NCBI GenBank assembly: GCA_023212695.1
Contig: JALCCG010000129.1
Coordinates: 1-59,136, forward strand
Direction: 5' to 3'
From: Sporisorium sorghi
Lineage: Eukaryota > Basidiomycota > Ustilaginomycetes > Ustilaginales > Ustilaginaceae
DNA: 59,136 nucleotides
The notes below the pieces were generated by a model. That model had not been told where the DNA came from, searched no databases, and saw nothing but the letters and a program-made list of their open reading frames with translations. This document shows positions 8,864-19,700 of the stretch, one piece after another. The first letter of the stretch is position 1. Each line of letters opens with the position of its first letter. The translations under genes were made by a program, and so were the position numbers.

Positions 8864-11224
8864 ATGAGCCGGGCAGACGTGGCATGCATAGAATGTCGAC
8901 GTCGCAAGATCGCCTGCGACAAGAAGCTTCCTCACTGTACAGAGTGTCTCGTCCACGGCAGGGAATGCTGCTACAGCCGTGACAAGCGAAGGCGTCTCGA
9001 CGACGATGGCGTACAGCCGCCTACACATTCTGTCAACAGTGTCAGTTCCAGCTACCAAGCGCTGCCGCCACACTCGTTGGATTCGGGGTCACGGCCTGTG
9101 ACCTCTGGCTTTGCGCATCACAGTGGAGCGCCAAGCCTGCATTCGAGGCAAGGATCTACCTCTGACCACAGCCACGCCAATCTACAGTCTTCGCCCAAGA
9201 GCGGCTCACGGTTGTCTCTGTCTTCATCGATTCCAGATGCTCTCGGTGGCAACATCCCGGACGCGGTGAACGATACCTTCTGGTGGCTGGCCTCCCAGTG
9301 GCAAACGTCTCTGACCTCGGACCCATTCAGCCAATGGCCCGAATGGACCAACTCGTTCATCGATCCGAGCTCGACTCGCCAAGACATCCCGACCAGCACC
9401 TCTGGCAATGCACTGCCTCTCTCGGACGCAAGCAACGGCGGAGCGTCAATCCAAGATCCTGCGCCGCTTTTCCCCGCCGCCCAAACCCGAACACAAGCCT
9501 CTGGAGAGCTGTATCAAGCCTACAGACGCTGCTTGCCAGAGCGAAAGAGGTGGCCCAAACTCTTCAAAGCGCTCGAGAAGCTCTGTCGCACGGCTCACAG
9601 TGGCTCCGAGACGGACACGAGCCCGTTCCTGTGTCTTTCAAAGCTGCAAGCTCAGCTTGAGCTAGACACTGCCCTGGCGCAAGGTGCTTCAAACGCTGCA
9701 GATCCAGCCTTGTCTGCTGCTGCCGAGCTTCTGGAAGGCTTGCCCCCATCCGCTGCGATCGACCTGCCTCTCAACGGCTCATCAACACGACCTCCGGATG
9801 GAATTCCCAATCAAACCGACCTCTCTTCCTCCAGCAAGCCCGACACTCTCCGTTGCGCATGGACGTTATCCGCAATTTGCTTGGCCGACTCAATGTGCGC
9901 TTCTTCGCCGATCGAACTTCCTCCTCATCTAAGCATGGACCTCGACGACGCGCCCAACGCGACCGTCTTGCTCTTTTCGGTAGCATGGGATCATTGCCGC
10001 AAAGCTCTCTGTGGCGACGCGATCGAAGTGATGCAGACATACCGCATGATGTCGCTCGCTTTCTCACGATGTCACCAGGGTCAAGAGCTGGCGTCTGCAT
10101 CCGTGTTCTTGGGCTGCAGAGCAGCAGCGACCATGTCGATCCATCGCGCCGCCACCATCGCACGTCTCGGAACTCCTTTAGAGCAGCAGCAAGCGCTCAA
10201 CGCGTTTTGGCATCTCGTGAGTCAGGGATGCCACTACCAGGCTTGGCAGGGTCGAGACATGCCGATCGACTTGGCGCTCGTCGACCTGCCCATGCCAGAT
10301 CCCAAGGTCGGCTTGCAGCACACTGTCGCGCCAGCATCACCCTCACACCTCGCAGATGGAACGGCGGCAGTCGGGCAGAGTCCACGATCGCAGCTTCTGT
10401 CATCATCGCCCGTCTTCATGACACGCATTTGGACGAGTGTAGCCATCGGCCAGACCATCGAGCGACACTACCGACAAGGCGCAAGTCTGTTGGTGCCCTG
10501 CGAGGAGCGCTTGGAGGTGGCCACGCCCAAGGCAACCCGACCGTCGCAGCAAGAGCAAGATCACGTCAAGCAGACAACGAAAGCTCTCGACTTTTGCGCC
10601 TCGCTGCTGCAGACACGCGAGCCAGCCAGCGCCGAGACGAAAGAGTCTCAGCTCAAGCGGTTCGTGCTCATGCTGGTGCGCTACACCCGTGTTCTGCTGC
10701 ACTATCCCTTTTGCCGCGTGGATAGAGACCATCGCAAGGCGGCGCAGGAGAGCATCTCTGCCATTGTGTCTACTGTACTTGGGACACTGCTCGGTCTAGC
10801 ATCCGACGCCGAGGATCAAAGTGACGATGGGGGAGGCTCGGAAGAGGATTGCAGCAGCAATGGTGGGTTTGCCGATGCTCATGGCTCTGTTCGCACAAGA
10901 CTGTCGATGTCGCATGGCTCCCGGCGGTCCAGGTCAGGCGTTGCTCCATCCGACCCAACCCGAACCGCCCGAGTGGACAGACACCTGCTCGAACTGTTAG
11001 CCGGCCTGAGCGTGCGTGCGCTCGTCTTCACCATGGCGTTGATCAAGCATCCCGTCCTACCTATTGCTTCGGACTTTGCCTCGAACGGCGATGACAGCGA
11101 CAGACAGAGATCGGATGCAGTGCTTGCGCTTGGTGCCTTGGAACAGTTGCATCAGCATGGCGTCGTGTCGCCGTCTGTGCTGCGCAAAGCTCGGAGGATA
11201 GCGAGGCGGAGCGGCGGAATCTGA
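8864..11224 (+). CDS. Zn(II)2Cys6 transcription factor, 786 aa
   Basis: Predicted nuclear DNA-binding regulator, single exon. The binuclear zinc cluster is at the extreme N-terminus with cysteines at residues 8, 11, 18, 25, 28 and 35 (spacing C-x2-C-x6-C-x6-C-x2-C-x6-C), followed by a basic DKRRR linker. A long middle region with alternating helices (about residues 280-640) is compatible with the fungal transcription-factor middle homology region, and an acidic Ser/Gly/Asp-rich stretch lies near residues 645-665. The ATG at 8864 was chosen because the frame extending to 8840 begins with TTG. It lies between the P450 and the MFS transporter on the same strand, so a pathway-specific regulator is plausible but inferred. 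Confidence 0.9.
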   Translation: MSRADVACIECRRRKIACDKKLPHCTECLVHGRECCYSRDKRRRLDDDGVQPPTHSVNSVSSSYQALPPHSLDSGSRPVTSGFAHHSGAPSLHSRQGSTSDHSHANLQSSPKSGSRLSLSSSIPDALGGNIPDAVNDTFWWLASQWQTSLTSDPFSQWPEWTNSFIDPSSTRQDIPTSTSGNALPLSDASNGGASIQDPAPLFPAAQTRTQASGELYQAYRRCLPERKRWPKLFKALEKLCRTAHSGSETDTSPFLCLSKLQAQLELDTALAQGASNAADPALSAAAELLEGLPPSAAIDLPLNGSSTRPPDGIPNQTDLSSSSKPDTLRCAWTLSAICLADSMCASSPIELPPHLSMDLDDAPNATVLLFSVAWDHCRKALCGDAIEVMQTYRMMSLAFSRCHQGQELASASVFLGCRAAATMSIHRAATIARLGTPLEQQQALNAFWHLVSQGCHYQAWQGRDMPIDLALVDLPMPDPKVGLQHTVAPASPSHLADGTAAVGQSPRSQLLSSSPVFMTRIWTSVAIGQTIERHYRQGASLLVPCEERLEVATPKATRPSQQEQDHVKQTTKALDFCASLLQTREPASAETKESQLKRFVLMLVRYTRVLLHYPFCRVDRDHRKAAQESISAIVSTVLGTLLGLASDAEDQSDDGGGSEEDCSSNGGFADAHGSVRTRLSMSHGSRRSRSGVAPSDPTRTARVDRHLLELLAGLSVRALVFTMALIKHPVLPIASDFASNGDDSDRQRSDAVLALGALEQLHQHGVVSPSVLRKARRIARRSGGI

Positions 11225-11845
11225 CCTGCACTTTCTATTAGTCCTGTAACGCCGGTCTACAGCTGAGAGTAATGACAAATCTGCTCAGCCAGCTGAAGAC
11301 TTTGTTGACGATGCGCAAGTCTCCCGCAGCAAGAACGATGAACGGACAATGCAGAGTCGCGTTTCTAGAAGCGATTCAGACCATAGCTGCAAGGACACGG
11401 ACATGCTGATTCGATTTGAGTGTAAGCGCGACTGCGGATGTGCGCTGCGTTTCGAGCGTTTGACACCTCCGTGCTCTTGCATGTCCGAAGGCAGCCACAC
11501 CCTTGAGCAGGTGTCGGGCTCGGGGCAGAGACGCAACGTCCTGAGCCATGTCGTTTACTCGCATGTCCGTTTGTCCGTACTAACGACGGCGTCTATCGGC
11601 ATGCTTTGCTGCTACTACACTTGTGTTCGGCTTCACGTACTGCGATGGGGCTCCCTTTGTTCCCAAGCCACCGTCTCGGTATCTGAAAGATGCTGGATGC
11701 CTTGGCCGTGCCGATCATCTCGAAACTCTTAAAAGCACGAGTCCATGAGACCGAATCATCTTGGGCATCCCATCCTCATCCGCAGCTCCTTGTCGTCGCT
11801 TTCTACGCTCTTGATACATCACCAACACCCACAACTTCCGTCACC
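11225..11845. other. Intergenic region upstream of the MFS gene
   Basis: 620 bp between the regulator stop and the transporter start. An open frame extends upstream of the MFS ATG to 11690, but it lacks transporter-like sequence and the ATG at 11846 has a far better context (TCACCATGAG). No other gene or clear element is seen. Confidence 0.5.
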
Positions 11846-13438
11846 ATGAGCGCGCCTTCTCTGCAGAACGATAGAGTCGATCGATCGGAGCAGAGCAATG
11901 CTCTCCACCCTGTCGTTAGCGACTCGAGCCACTCCCACGCCAGCGAGTCTCAGCATGCCCCGAGCCAGGACGGGGACAAGCCCTCTTCGTCGCATGAAGC
12001 AAAAAAGCTCGAGGCCGCTCAAGATCAGCAAGCATCGAGCGCAACACCTCCAGCCAGCAAGGACGACTCGAACCTGCTCATTCGACTGTTCCCGGTCTTC
12101 CTGATCGCCTTGCAGTTTGGCATGGACAGCACCCTCTGGCTTCCCACCGCCTACGAGCACATCGCCAAGTGCACCTCGAGCGGTAGTGAGGCCACCAGGT
12201 TCCTCAGCTTGGCTCAGCTCATCCCAGCTGCAGTGCAGCTGTTCGTCTCTTTGCTGGTCGGCCCGCTCGCTGCGATGGCCGGATCGCTGAAATGGCCCGC
12301 GGTCTTGCTGCTTCTCTGCTCGGCCACGGGCAACTTTATCTACTCGATGGCTGCGCCGGGCGGCATCGACAATGTCTGGGCCATCGTCGGCGCTCGATGC
12401 CTCCTCGGCCTGGCCAGTGGAAGCGCGTCGTTGGCCATGGCGTATCTCACCGTCTCCACCACCGCAGACAGGAGGATTGAGGCCATGTCGCTCTTCCGCA
12501 CATTCGGCGGGATCGCCATGGCTCTGGGACCCGTGCTCAGCATTCCTCTGACCCGCGTTCACTTTGACGTCGGTCACAGCTTCAAGGTCGACGGGACAAA
12601 CGCCCCCACGTTCCTTGCGTCTTTCACTTCGCTCACCATCTCCTTGCTGGTTGCACTTCTACTCAAGGATAAGAGCAAGCCAGCTCACAACGCGTTTGTG
12701 CCGCTCGTCGGCTTCTTCCGCTCCAAGGATGGACGCTGGAAGATGCCGTGCCTCGTGCTCGGCCTCATGCTCGTCTCGGCGTATCTCAGCGCCAGCGTGC
12801 TCTACCTGCTTTCGGAGCTGCTGGCGCACCGCTGGCACATCGGCATCACGCTCGCTTCGGGCATCGAGGCCATCGTGTTCGCCGTCTCGCTGGTGGCGAG
12901 CATCGCCTGCGGTCGCATGCGCCAATTCATCGTCGACCGCGCACAGAAGAACAGTGCGGACAACTGCGCAGACTCGATCGAGAAGGGCACGAACCAGGAC
13001 GCCGCCGCCGCCGCCAAACTGGCTGCAGAGACGGTGCTGACGCAAGCCTCGCAAGCCATCTCGGTGGTAGCTATCTTGCTTATCTTGATGTCGGTGTGCT
13101 TCAAAGCCGGATCATCTGCCGCCACCGCCGTCGTGTTTGCCATCGGCTGCACGCTGGCCATGATGGGCTACAACATTCAGGCGGCCTCTCTGCCATCGCT
13201 GTTCTCGCAGAGCCTGCCGGCTGACGTGCGCGCCTCGCTGGTGCCCTGGTACGCAGCCACCGTGGCTGCGGGAAAGCTGGCTGCCCCGCCCATCACCGAG
13301 TCGATCGGCAACTCGGAGCGCCAGGGATGGGCCGCTTCGCAGAGCGTGCCTCTGGCTTTGGGTGTGGGTGCCATTGCGGTGCTGGCGTTCATGTCGAAGA
13401 GGGTGGTCGCTGTCTGCATGTCTCACAGCGCAAAGTAG
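11846..13438 (+). CDS. Major facilitator superfamily transporter, 530 aa
   Basis: Integral membrane secondary transporter. A hydrophilic, His/Ser/Glu-rich N-terminal tail of about 70 residues precedes roughly 11-12 hydrophobic helices. The segment between helices 4 and 6 (RCLLGLASGSASLAMAYL, then a DRR-containing loop and a Gly-rich LGP turn) is MFS-like. A central hydrophilic loop with Asp/Lys/Ala clusters separates the two halves. The substrate is unknown; export of a small organic molecule is a reasonable guess next to a P450 and a regulator. There are no introns. The start at 11846 has a good fungal context. The C-terminus is short and cytosolic. Family assignment is by topology and motifs only. 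Confidence 0.85.
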   Translation: MSAPSLQNDRVDRSEQSNALHPVVSDSSHSHASESQHAPSQDGDKPSSSHEAKKLEAAQDQQASSATPPASKDDSNLLIRLFPVFLIALQFGMDSTLWLPTAYEHIAKCTSSGSEATRFLSLAQLIPAAVQLFVSLLVGPLAAMAGSLKWPAVLLLLCSATGNFIYSMAAPGGIDNVWAIVGARCLLGLASGSASLAMAYLTVSTTADRRIEAMSLFRTFGGIAMALGPVLSIPLTRVHFDVGHSFKVDGTNAPTFLASFTSLTISLLVALLLKDKSKPAHNAFVPLVGFFRSKDGRWKMPCLVLGLMLVSAYLSASVLYLLSELLAHRWHIGITLASGIEAIVFAVSLVASIACGRMRQFIVDRAQKNSADNCADSIEKGTNQDAAAAAKLAAETVLTQASQAISVVAILLILMSVCFKAGSSAATAVVFAIGCTLAMMGYNIQAASLPSLFSQSLPADVRASLVPWYAATVAAGKLAAPPITESIGNSERQGWAASQSVPLALGVGAIAVLAFMSKRVVAVCMSHSAK

Positions 13439-13879
13439 GGCTTAAGCTGGCGCACATCCCTTTCTTCTCCTCACACGATTTGTCAAATAATTGAACAGTT
13501 AATGAAAGCATGATTAGATGGTGACGAAGCTTTCTAGCGGCAGCTGAGTGTCTGGTCCCGGGGCAAACTGCGCAGCATGCTGTCAGGTGATGGAGGCGTC
13601 CCATGATTCAGAAGGCTGTCAACGTGATCAGCTCTGATCTTCTTTGACCGACGTGTGGATGATCATCAGGCAGACGCTCGACTGAGTCGCGAATTATTCC
13701 AGCCGATCGTCCGATGAAGCCTACTCTGCGTGTACACGATGGCAATTTGCGTGGCTGTGTTGTGTGTGTGTGTGTGTGTATTAGAGCTGTTCTTCAGGAT
13801 GTGAACCAGATCTGCTTCGACAAGGAAGCCTCGATTCGCACTCGACAGCCATCTTTGATCATCTCGCACACCACCAACC
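13439..13879. other. Intergenic region with a short TG repeat
   Basis: 440 bp between the transporter and the DUF333 gene. It contains a (TG)n tract at about 13761-13778. No gene is seen; the right part is presumably the promoter of the small DUF333 gene. Confidence 0.5.
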
Positions 13880-14140
13880 ATGCAGTTGACTTTGCCACAA
13901 CTCTTGGCCCTCATAACATCAGCGCTCCTTATCCAGTTCTACACAAGGCTATCCTCGAAGATGCAAATTGCCAACCCTGCGAGCGAATACTGCATACAGC
14001 AAGGCGGAACGCTGGAAATCGTCAAGGACAAGGATGGGAACGAGATAGGCATGTGCAAGTTGCCCGACGGTACCGTGATTGAGGAGTGGGAGCTCTATCG
14101 CTCTCAGCATGACGACGAAAACGCTTGTCCTTGCGAGTAA
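13880..14140 (+). CDS. Small DUF333-domain protein, 86 aa
   Basis: The N-terminus (residues 3-20) is hydrophobic and could be a signal peptide or anchor. Residues 31-74 match the DUF333 pattern: an ANPAS start, YC-x3-GG (Cys38, Gly42, Gly43), an acidic DKDGNE turn, a G-x-C (Cys59) then PDG, and an EEW-x3-R ending. DUF333 proteins are mostly short, secreted or periplasmic bacterial proteins of unknown function, historically labelled putative hemolysins; a haemolytic activity is not implied. The C-terminal CPC motif (Cys83, Cys85) is extra. It is a single exon with ATG at 13880, directly downstream of the MFS gene on the same strand. It could be an acquired gene or a small secreted effector-like protein. 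Confidence 0.75.
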   Translation: MQLTLPQLLALITSALLIQFYTRLSSKMQIANPASEYCIQQGGTLEIVKDKDGNEIGMCKLPDGTVIEEWELYRSQHDDENACPCE

Positions 14141-14656
14141 CGATAGGGTGACAGTCCTTGCATTTTGGTAAAGCAGGTCTCCGCATAGTATCAGTGACCC
14201 GTTCAGAGCACACCGCTCAAATAGAACAAAGAAGCAACACAAGTGATAGACGCTGCTGCTGCTATTGGCGACGACGACGACGACGACGACGACGAAAGAC
14301 CGAAACTGGCTCAGCTGAAGTTTCGCGTTTAACGGACCAAAAGAAAAAAAAAAAAAAAACTCCGTGCTGCCAGTTGAAGGTGGCCACGCCTCGTATACTC
14401 GGAATTTGGCAGGGGATTTTGGCAGGGAAATTCGAGTTACCAGGCGTGGCCACATTTTGGATTTTGGATTTTTCCTTGAATTTTTCCAGCCTGTATTTTC
14501 CCCAAGCTACCATCACCAATTCGAACCCCCTTCAACTCTGCCCCGCGCTTCGACCCCCGCAATTTTTGAGCCGACACACGCGTGTGTGATCAAGCCAAAG
14601 TTGGGGGAGAAAGGTCAAACCTCAGCTTGCTCGTGTCTCTCATCCACCATCAAAAA
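14141..14656. other. Promoter region of the carboxylase gene with dispersed repeat copy 1
   Basis: 516 bp containing a (CGA)n tract (about 14271-14296), an A-rich tract (14344-14359) and the first copy of the dispersed hairpin repeat (14365-14531). No gene is seen. Confidence 0.6.
14365..14531 (+). repeat. Dispersed repeat, copy 1, with inverted arms
   Basis: A ~167-bp block nearly identical to 36822-36990. It begins TGCTGCCAGTTGAAGG, carries GTGGCCACGCCT (14380-14391), and about 50 bp later the inverted partner AGGCGTGGCCAC (14442-14453). It then has a T-rich segment and ends with CCAGCCTGTATTTTCCCC-AAGCTACC and TTCGAACCCCC. This copy has a 12-13 bp internal duplication of the ATTTTGGCAGGG unit absent from copy 2. 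It ends 126 bp before the start codon of the carboxylase gene. It is either a MITE-like element or a shared regulatory/leader cassette. Confidence 0.85.
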
Positions 14657-16384
14657 ATGATTGCGAGACACACTACCAGTCGACTTGCAGCAAGTGCTGT
14701 TCGTCAAGCTCACAAAAGCGTAAGCGCGCCGGCACGCTCGGCTTTCGAGGAGCAGCAGAGCGTTCTGCCCAACAATGTCGACCCTTCCTCGGACGAATAC
14801 GCGGGCAACAAGGCGTACATGGACGGACTCGTCGACAAGCTCGATGCTACTCACGCAAAGCTGGCACTGGGCGGAAGCGAAAAGGCGAGGGCACGACACG
14901 TTTCTCGAGGCAAGATGCTTGCTCGCGATCGTGTGGCTGCACTGCTCGACCACGCCTCGCCCTTCATCGAGCTGTCGCCCATGGCAGCGTACGAAATGTA
15001 CGGCAACGACGAGATTCCAGGCGCCGGTGTGATCTCGGGCATCGGAAGGGTCTCAGGTACCGAATGCATGATCGTAGCCAACGATCCCACCGTCAAAGGA
15101 GGCAGCTATTATCCCATCTCGGTCAAGAAGCATCTCCGCGCACAAGCCATCGCTCGCGAGAATCGATTGCCGTGCGTCTACCTCAACGAGAGTGGCGGTG
15201 CTGCCTTGCCTCACCAGGCAGACGTGTTTCCCGATGAGAACCACTTTGGCCGCATCTTCTACAACATGGCGCAAATGTCGGCGCTGGGCATCCCGCAAAT
15301 CTCGGTGGTGCACGGCATCAGCGTAGCAGGCGGCGCCTATGTACCAGCTATGGCGGACGAGACGATTATTGTGCGCAATCAGGGCACCATCTTCTTGGCT
15401 GGCCCGCCGCTCGTCAAAGCTGCTCTTGGAGAAGTCGTCGACGATGAGACGCTCGGAGGAGGCGAGATGCACTGCAGCGAGTCCGGCGTTACGGATCACC
15501 TGGCTATCGATGACGCGCACGCCATCACCCTGGCTCGAGAAGCGGTGGCCAACCTTGGTCTGTGTGGTCGCTCGAATGCCGCGCTCGGCGAAGGCACATT
15601 CGAGCGACCGCTCTACGACGCTTCCGAGCTCCACGGCATCATCCCGGAAAACGCACGCAAGCCTTTCGACGTTCGCGACGTTATCTCCCGTCTGGTAGAC
15701 GGCTCGCGCTTCCACGAGTTTAAGAAGCTGTACGGCACCACCATCGTGACCGGCTTTGCCAAGATCGCGGGCCAAGACGTGGGCATCATCGGCAACAACG
15801 GCGTCCTCTTCGGCGAATCAGCTAAAAAAGCCACGAGCTTCATCCAGCTGTGCAACCAGCGCCAGACACCGCTCGTGTTCCTGGCCAACGTGACCGGCTA
15901 CATGGTGGGCACCAAAGCCGAGCGATCCGGCATCGCCAAGGACGGCGCCAAGATGGTGCGTGCGGTGGCGTGTGCCAACGTGCCCAAATTTACCGTGATC
16001 GTGGGCGGCAGTTTTGGCGCGGGCAACTACGGCATGTGCGGACGAGCGTACAGCCCGCGCTTCCTGTGGATGTGGCCCAACGCGCGTGTAGGTGTGATGG
16101 GTGGGGAGCAGCTCAGCCAGGTGATGGGAACGGTGAGCAGCGACAAGTCCAAGCAGGAGGGGCTGCGCGACAAGATCGAGAAGCAGACGCTACCCGAGTA
16201 TGCCACCGCGCGTCTGTGGGACGACGGCATCATCAGGCCGCAGGATACGCGCAGTGTTTTGGCATTGGCACTGAGCGTGGCCAACACGGGCCGATGGAGG
16301 AGCTCGCAGCGCGGCGATGCGGGTGGCTCCCGACACCCTGCTTGGGACGGCAACAACTACGGAGATGGTGTCTATCGCATGTAA
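14657..16384 (+). CDS. Methylcrotonoyl-CoA carboxylase beta subunit, mitochondrial, 575 aa
   Basis: Carboxyltransferase subunit that transfers carboxyl from biotin to 3-methylcrotonyl-CoA in leucine catabolism, in the mitochondrial matrix with the biotin-carrying alpha subunit. The N-terminus ([17 protein letters not shown]) is a basic, Ser/Ala-rich presequence. The acyl-CoA carboxylase carboxyltransferase core follows, with NESGGA (about residue 183), the [11 protein letters not shown] oxyanion region, and the C-terminal half containing [16 protein letters not shown] and [11 protein letters not shown]. Length matches the family (about 560-580). The ATG at 14657 (AAAAATGAT) is preferred over the in-frame ATG at 14582, because only it gives a presequence. 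It is a single exon. The closest alternative, propionyl-CoA carboxylase beta, is less likely given the NYGMCGRAY and [11 protein letters not shown] signature. Confidence 0.95.
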   Translation: MIARHTTSRLAASAVRQAHKSVSAPARSAFEEQQSVLPNNVDPSSDEYAGNKAYMDGLVDKLDATHAKLALGGSEKARARHVSRGKMLARDRVAALLDHASPFIELSPMAAYEMYGNDEIPGAGVISGIGRVSGTECMIVANDPTVKGGSYYPISVKKHLRAQAIARENRLPCVYLNESGGAALPHQADVFPDENHFGRIFYNMAQMSALGIPQISVVHGISVAGGAYVPAMADETIIVRNQGTIFLAGPPLVKAALGEVVDDETLGGGEMHCSESGVTDHLAIDDAHAITLAREAVANLGLCGRSNAALGEGTFERPLYDASELHGIIPENARKPFDVRDVISRLVDGSRFHEFKKLYGTTIVTGFAKIAGQDVGIIGNNGVLFGESAKKATSFIQLCNQRQTPLVFLANVTGYMVGTKAERSGIAKDGAKMVRAVACANVPKFTVIVGGSFGAGNYGMCGRAYSPRFLWMWPNARVGVMGGEQLSQVMGTVSSDKSKQEGLRDKIEKQTLPEYATARLWDDGIIRPQDTRSVLALALSVANTGRWRSSQRGDAGGSRHPAWDGNNYGDGVYRM

Positions 16385-16768
16385 AGGGGAACCGACCCGT
16401 CTCGCCGCAGTCAATACAAAAGCATTCTGAGCTCAGTTCTTGGAGGGTCTGTCTGGGGCGACTCTGATCAGAGCTCGAGCGTGGGGATCGAAGGCGTAGC
16501 AAGATCTCTCTTTTTTTTTTTGTTTTTTTTTTTTTTTTTTTTTGATCTGAGCGAATTGTGATGTTTCGGCCTAACAAATAACGATTTTTCCGAGCCTTTT
16601 ACGCGTCGCGAGACTGAGTTTTGACGGCGTGTTGGACTCAGCTTCTTTCGCTCTTTCTCCTCTCTCTCTCTCTCTCTCTCTCTATCCGTCTTCGTGATCA
16701 CGACACCACGAATCTGTTCTCGACTCGATTGCATCGTCTTGGGAAGGAGGCATTCGCTCATCATCACC
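16385..16768. other. Intergenic region with T-rich and CT tracts
   Basis: 384 bp. It has a long T-rich tract (about 16508-16543) after the carboxylase and a (CT)n tract (about 16660-16683) upstream of the CTF18 start. No gene is seen. Confidence 0.6.
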
Positions 16769-19700
16769 ATGGCGGAAACAACCTCGCTCGTGGGAAACGG
16801 CCTGCTTGATCTCGACCTCGACCCGCCCGCCACCGGTGGCACTCTCCTGTCCCAGACCAAAGCAGACGAGCTGTTTCCCAATGCAGCAGACCCCTTCCGC
16901 GAACGAGACACCAACATCTTCAGCCCCGTCAACTCCCAGAGCGAGGCTCAGAAAGCACTCAATGCATGGGGCTCCCAGGGATCGGCAAAGCTCAACCACA
17001 AAGCGTATACTCGCAGTCCGGATCGAGCAGACGCCGTCGACTTTGATGCTGAAATCGACCTCGACCAGCTTCTCGACGACGAGATGGCGCTAAAGGATGA
17101 CACCCGACACCCACAGACAGCCTCGAACGATCTCGAACTCGATCAGCTCCTCGAGGAAGAGATGGCGCTTGAGCGAGACACACTCGAGCAACCACAGCCG
17201 CCCGCATCGACAAAGCCACCTCAAATGGACCACGACAAAGACGAGCTCGAAGCGTTCCTGCTCGCCGAGGAAGAGCATGCAGCTTCGCACCCGACTCAGC
17301 GTCCACCTTTGCCCCCTCTCGAACTCACGTCTTCTGGAACATCTTCGACTGCATCGGACTTGCTCGAAAGCAATGGCTTGCTCGGCGGCTCTTCTCTGCC
17401 AAGCTCGCAGCACTCAATCGGTCCAGCTCAAAAGTCGCACAGCTTGACCGATGAGCCATTCCCATCATCAGCTCAAGCGTCTTCCAGGGCCATCGAGGCT
17501 CTTTCCGCGCTCGACATGGGGGAAGAAGCAGCGTCGACTTCGGCCTCTGGCAGTGGCAACGCCGTCCGAGCAGGGCCATCACGACTGCCTTCGCACGTTC
17601 AGCCTGCCGGTATTCCCAAGTTTATTCCCGCAGGATTCGTCACTGCTACCACCATGGACGGCACCGTTGTTCGTTTCGAGCGACGCAAGCGCATGAAAGG
17701 CTGGAAACCGCCCGCTATCATGTCCGATATTGACGCCTCGCAGCTTCTGGAACGACCTATCCATCAACTGCTCGATGCGGTGCACGCTTTGAAGGCGCTC
17801 GATGTCGTCGAACGCCAAGAGGCGCAGCAGCAGCAGCAGCAGCAAGCTCGGCAGTCGGTCAATCGTGTTTCGCCAGAAAGCTCGAAAGCGGCATCGCGCA
17901 TGTGGGTCGACAAGCATCGACCCGCCAAGTTCACCGAGCTCTTGGGCGATGAACGCGTCCATCGCGAGGTGCTCGGCTGGCTCAAAGAATGGGACGAGTG
18001 CGTCTTCAAGCGCAAGAACCACCGCAAGGAGCGCCATCGTCAATACATCCAGGCCAAATACGGATACCCGGGCAACAGCGCTGGCGACAAGGGCGGCGAG
18101 CACATGTGGAAGGACCCCTACGGCCGACCCAAGGAGCGCATCATGATGATCTCTGGTCCTCCCGGTTTGGGCAAGACCACGCTCGCCCATGTCATTGGTG
18201 CTCATGCCGGCTACAATGTCTACGAGCTCAATGCGAGCGATGCACGTTCTGCGGGAGCTGTCGAGGACGTGATCAAGATGGCGCTCGAGTCGGGCAGCCT
18301 GAAAGATCCCAGGCCGACGTTGGTGGTGATCGACGAGATTGACGGCGCGACGGGAGGCGGCGGAGGAGCATCGGGCGAATCGCACGGCTTTGTGCGTGCG
18401 CTGGTGCGACTTGTCGAGATGGGCAAGGGCTCCGGTCCCAAAGCTGCCGGTCTCGCCTCCCGCGGCAAAAAGCAGCAGCGCAAGGGCTTCAAGCCGCTCC
18501 TTCGACCCATCATCTGCATCTGCAACGACCTCTACGCACCCTCTCTGCGCGCACTGCGGCCCATGTCCAAGCTGATCCGCTTCAACAAGCCGCCCACCAA
18601 CCTCGTCGTCAAACGTCTGCGCGAGGTGTGCGACGCCGAGTCGCTCTCCGTCGAAGCGCGTGGTCTTTCGCTGCTGGCGGAGCTCACTAATGGCGATATT
18701 CGATCTTGCCTCAACGCTCTCGAGTTTGCCAAGACCAAGAACATTGCGCTCACCGAAGCTGCCGTAAAGAGCGCCTCGATCGGCATCAAAGACACGGGCG
18801 GCACCGTGCACAAGGCGTGGGAGATGCTCTTCCGGCGTCAGAACCGCAAGCAGGCCGCAGCGTCGAGCATGAAGGGCGCCAACGCGCACGCCACCGACGC
18901 GGACGTTTCGCCCTGGAACTCATCCCGCAAAGCCTCCGCCCAAGAGATGGCTTCCGACGGCAGGGAAAAGCAAAAGGAGTTCAACCTGGTCGACACGCCG
19001 CAGGAGAACGTCAACCGCATCATCCACGAGGTGACGAGCTGCAACGAGTACGACAAGCTCGCGCTCGGCTGCTTCGAGCACTATCCCACCCTTCGCGCCG
19101 CCGACGGCGGGTGGAAGCGCTACCGCCAAGTGCACGACTGGCTGTACTTCGGGCAGAGCATCAGCACCCGCGCTTGGTCGCACGGCAACTACGAGCTGCT
19201 CGGCTTCATGCCGTGGACCTTCGTATGCTGGCACCTCCTCTTCGCGCACGTCGGCAACGCGTTGCCCGAGTATCCCCGAGTCGACTACGAGAACCACCTC
19301 AAGACGGCGGCGTTTAGCGAGATAGCGACGCAGATCGTCTCTGTGCTCCCCGCCAATGTCCGGTCGCAGTTCAACCGGCACGCGGTGGTGACGGAGCTGG
19401 GCCCGTCGCTGATGCGCATCCTGACGCCCGATTTGCGGCCTGTGAACAACCAGCTGTCGCGCGCCGAGGACAAGCAGGCGTTCGCGTCGCTCGTGGCGGT
19501 CATGACTTCGCTCAACATCGGATTTGTGCAGGACAAGATCTCGGACGACGAGGCTGCTGCGACGGGGCAGACGGCAGGCGCGCTGGTGTACAAGCTCGAG
19601 CCGCCGCTGGATATCTTTACGCAGTTCGAGGGCAGGCGGTCGAAGGAGGTCGGGCCGTCGCGGTTTGCGGTGCGGCAGCTGGTGGCAAGGGAGATGGAGC

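Noticed and set aside
14365..14531. tRNA-derived SINE reading of the dispersed repeat (TTCGAACCCC block)
   Set aside because: The B-box-like string on the minus strand precedes rather than follows any A-box-like string, and there is no pol III terminator or A tail.
17579..18889. 436-codon minus-strand frame inside CTF18
   Set aside because: Mirror frame of a GC3-rich AAA+ gene; no family signature, while the plus strand is unambiguously Ctf18.
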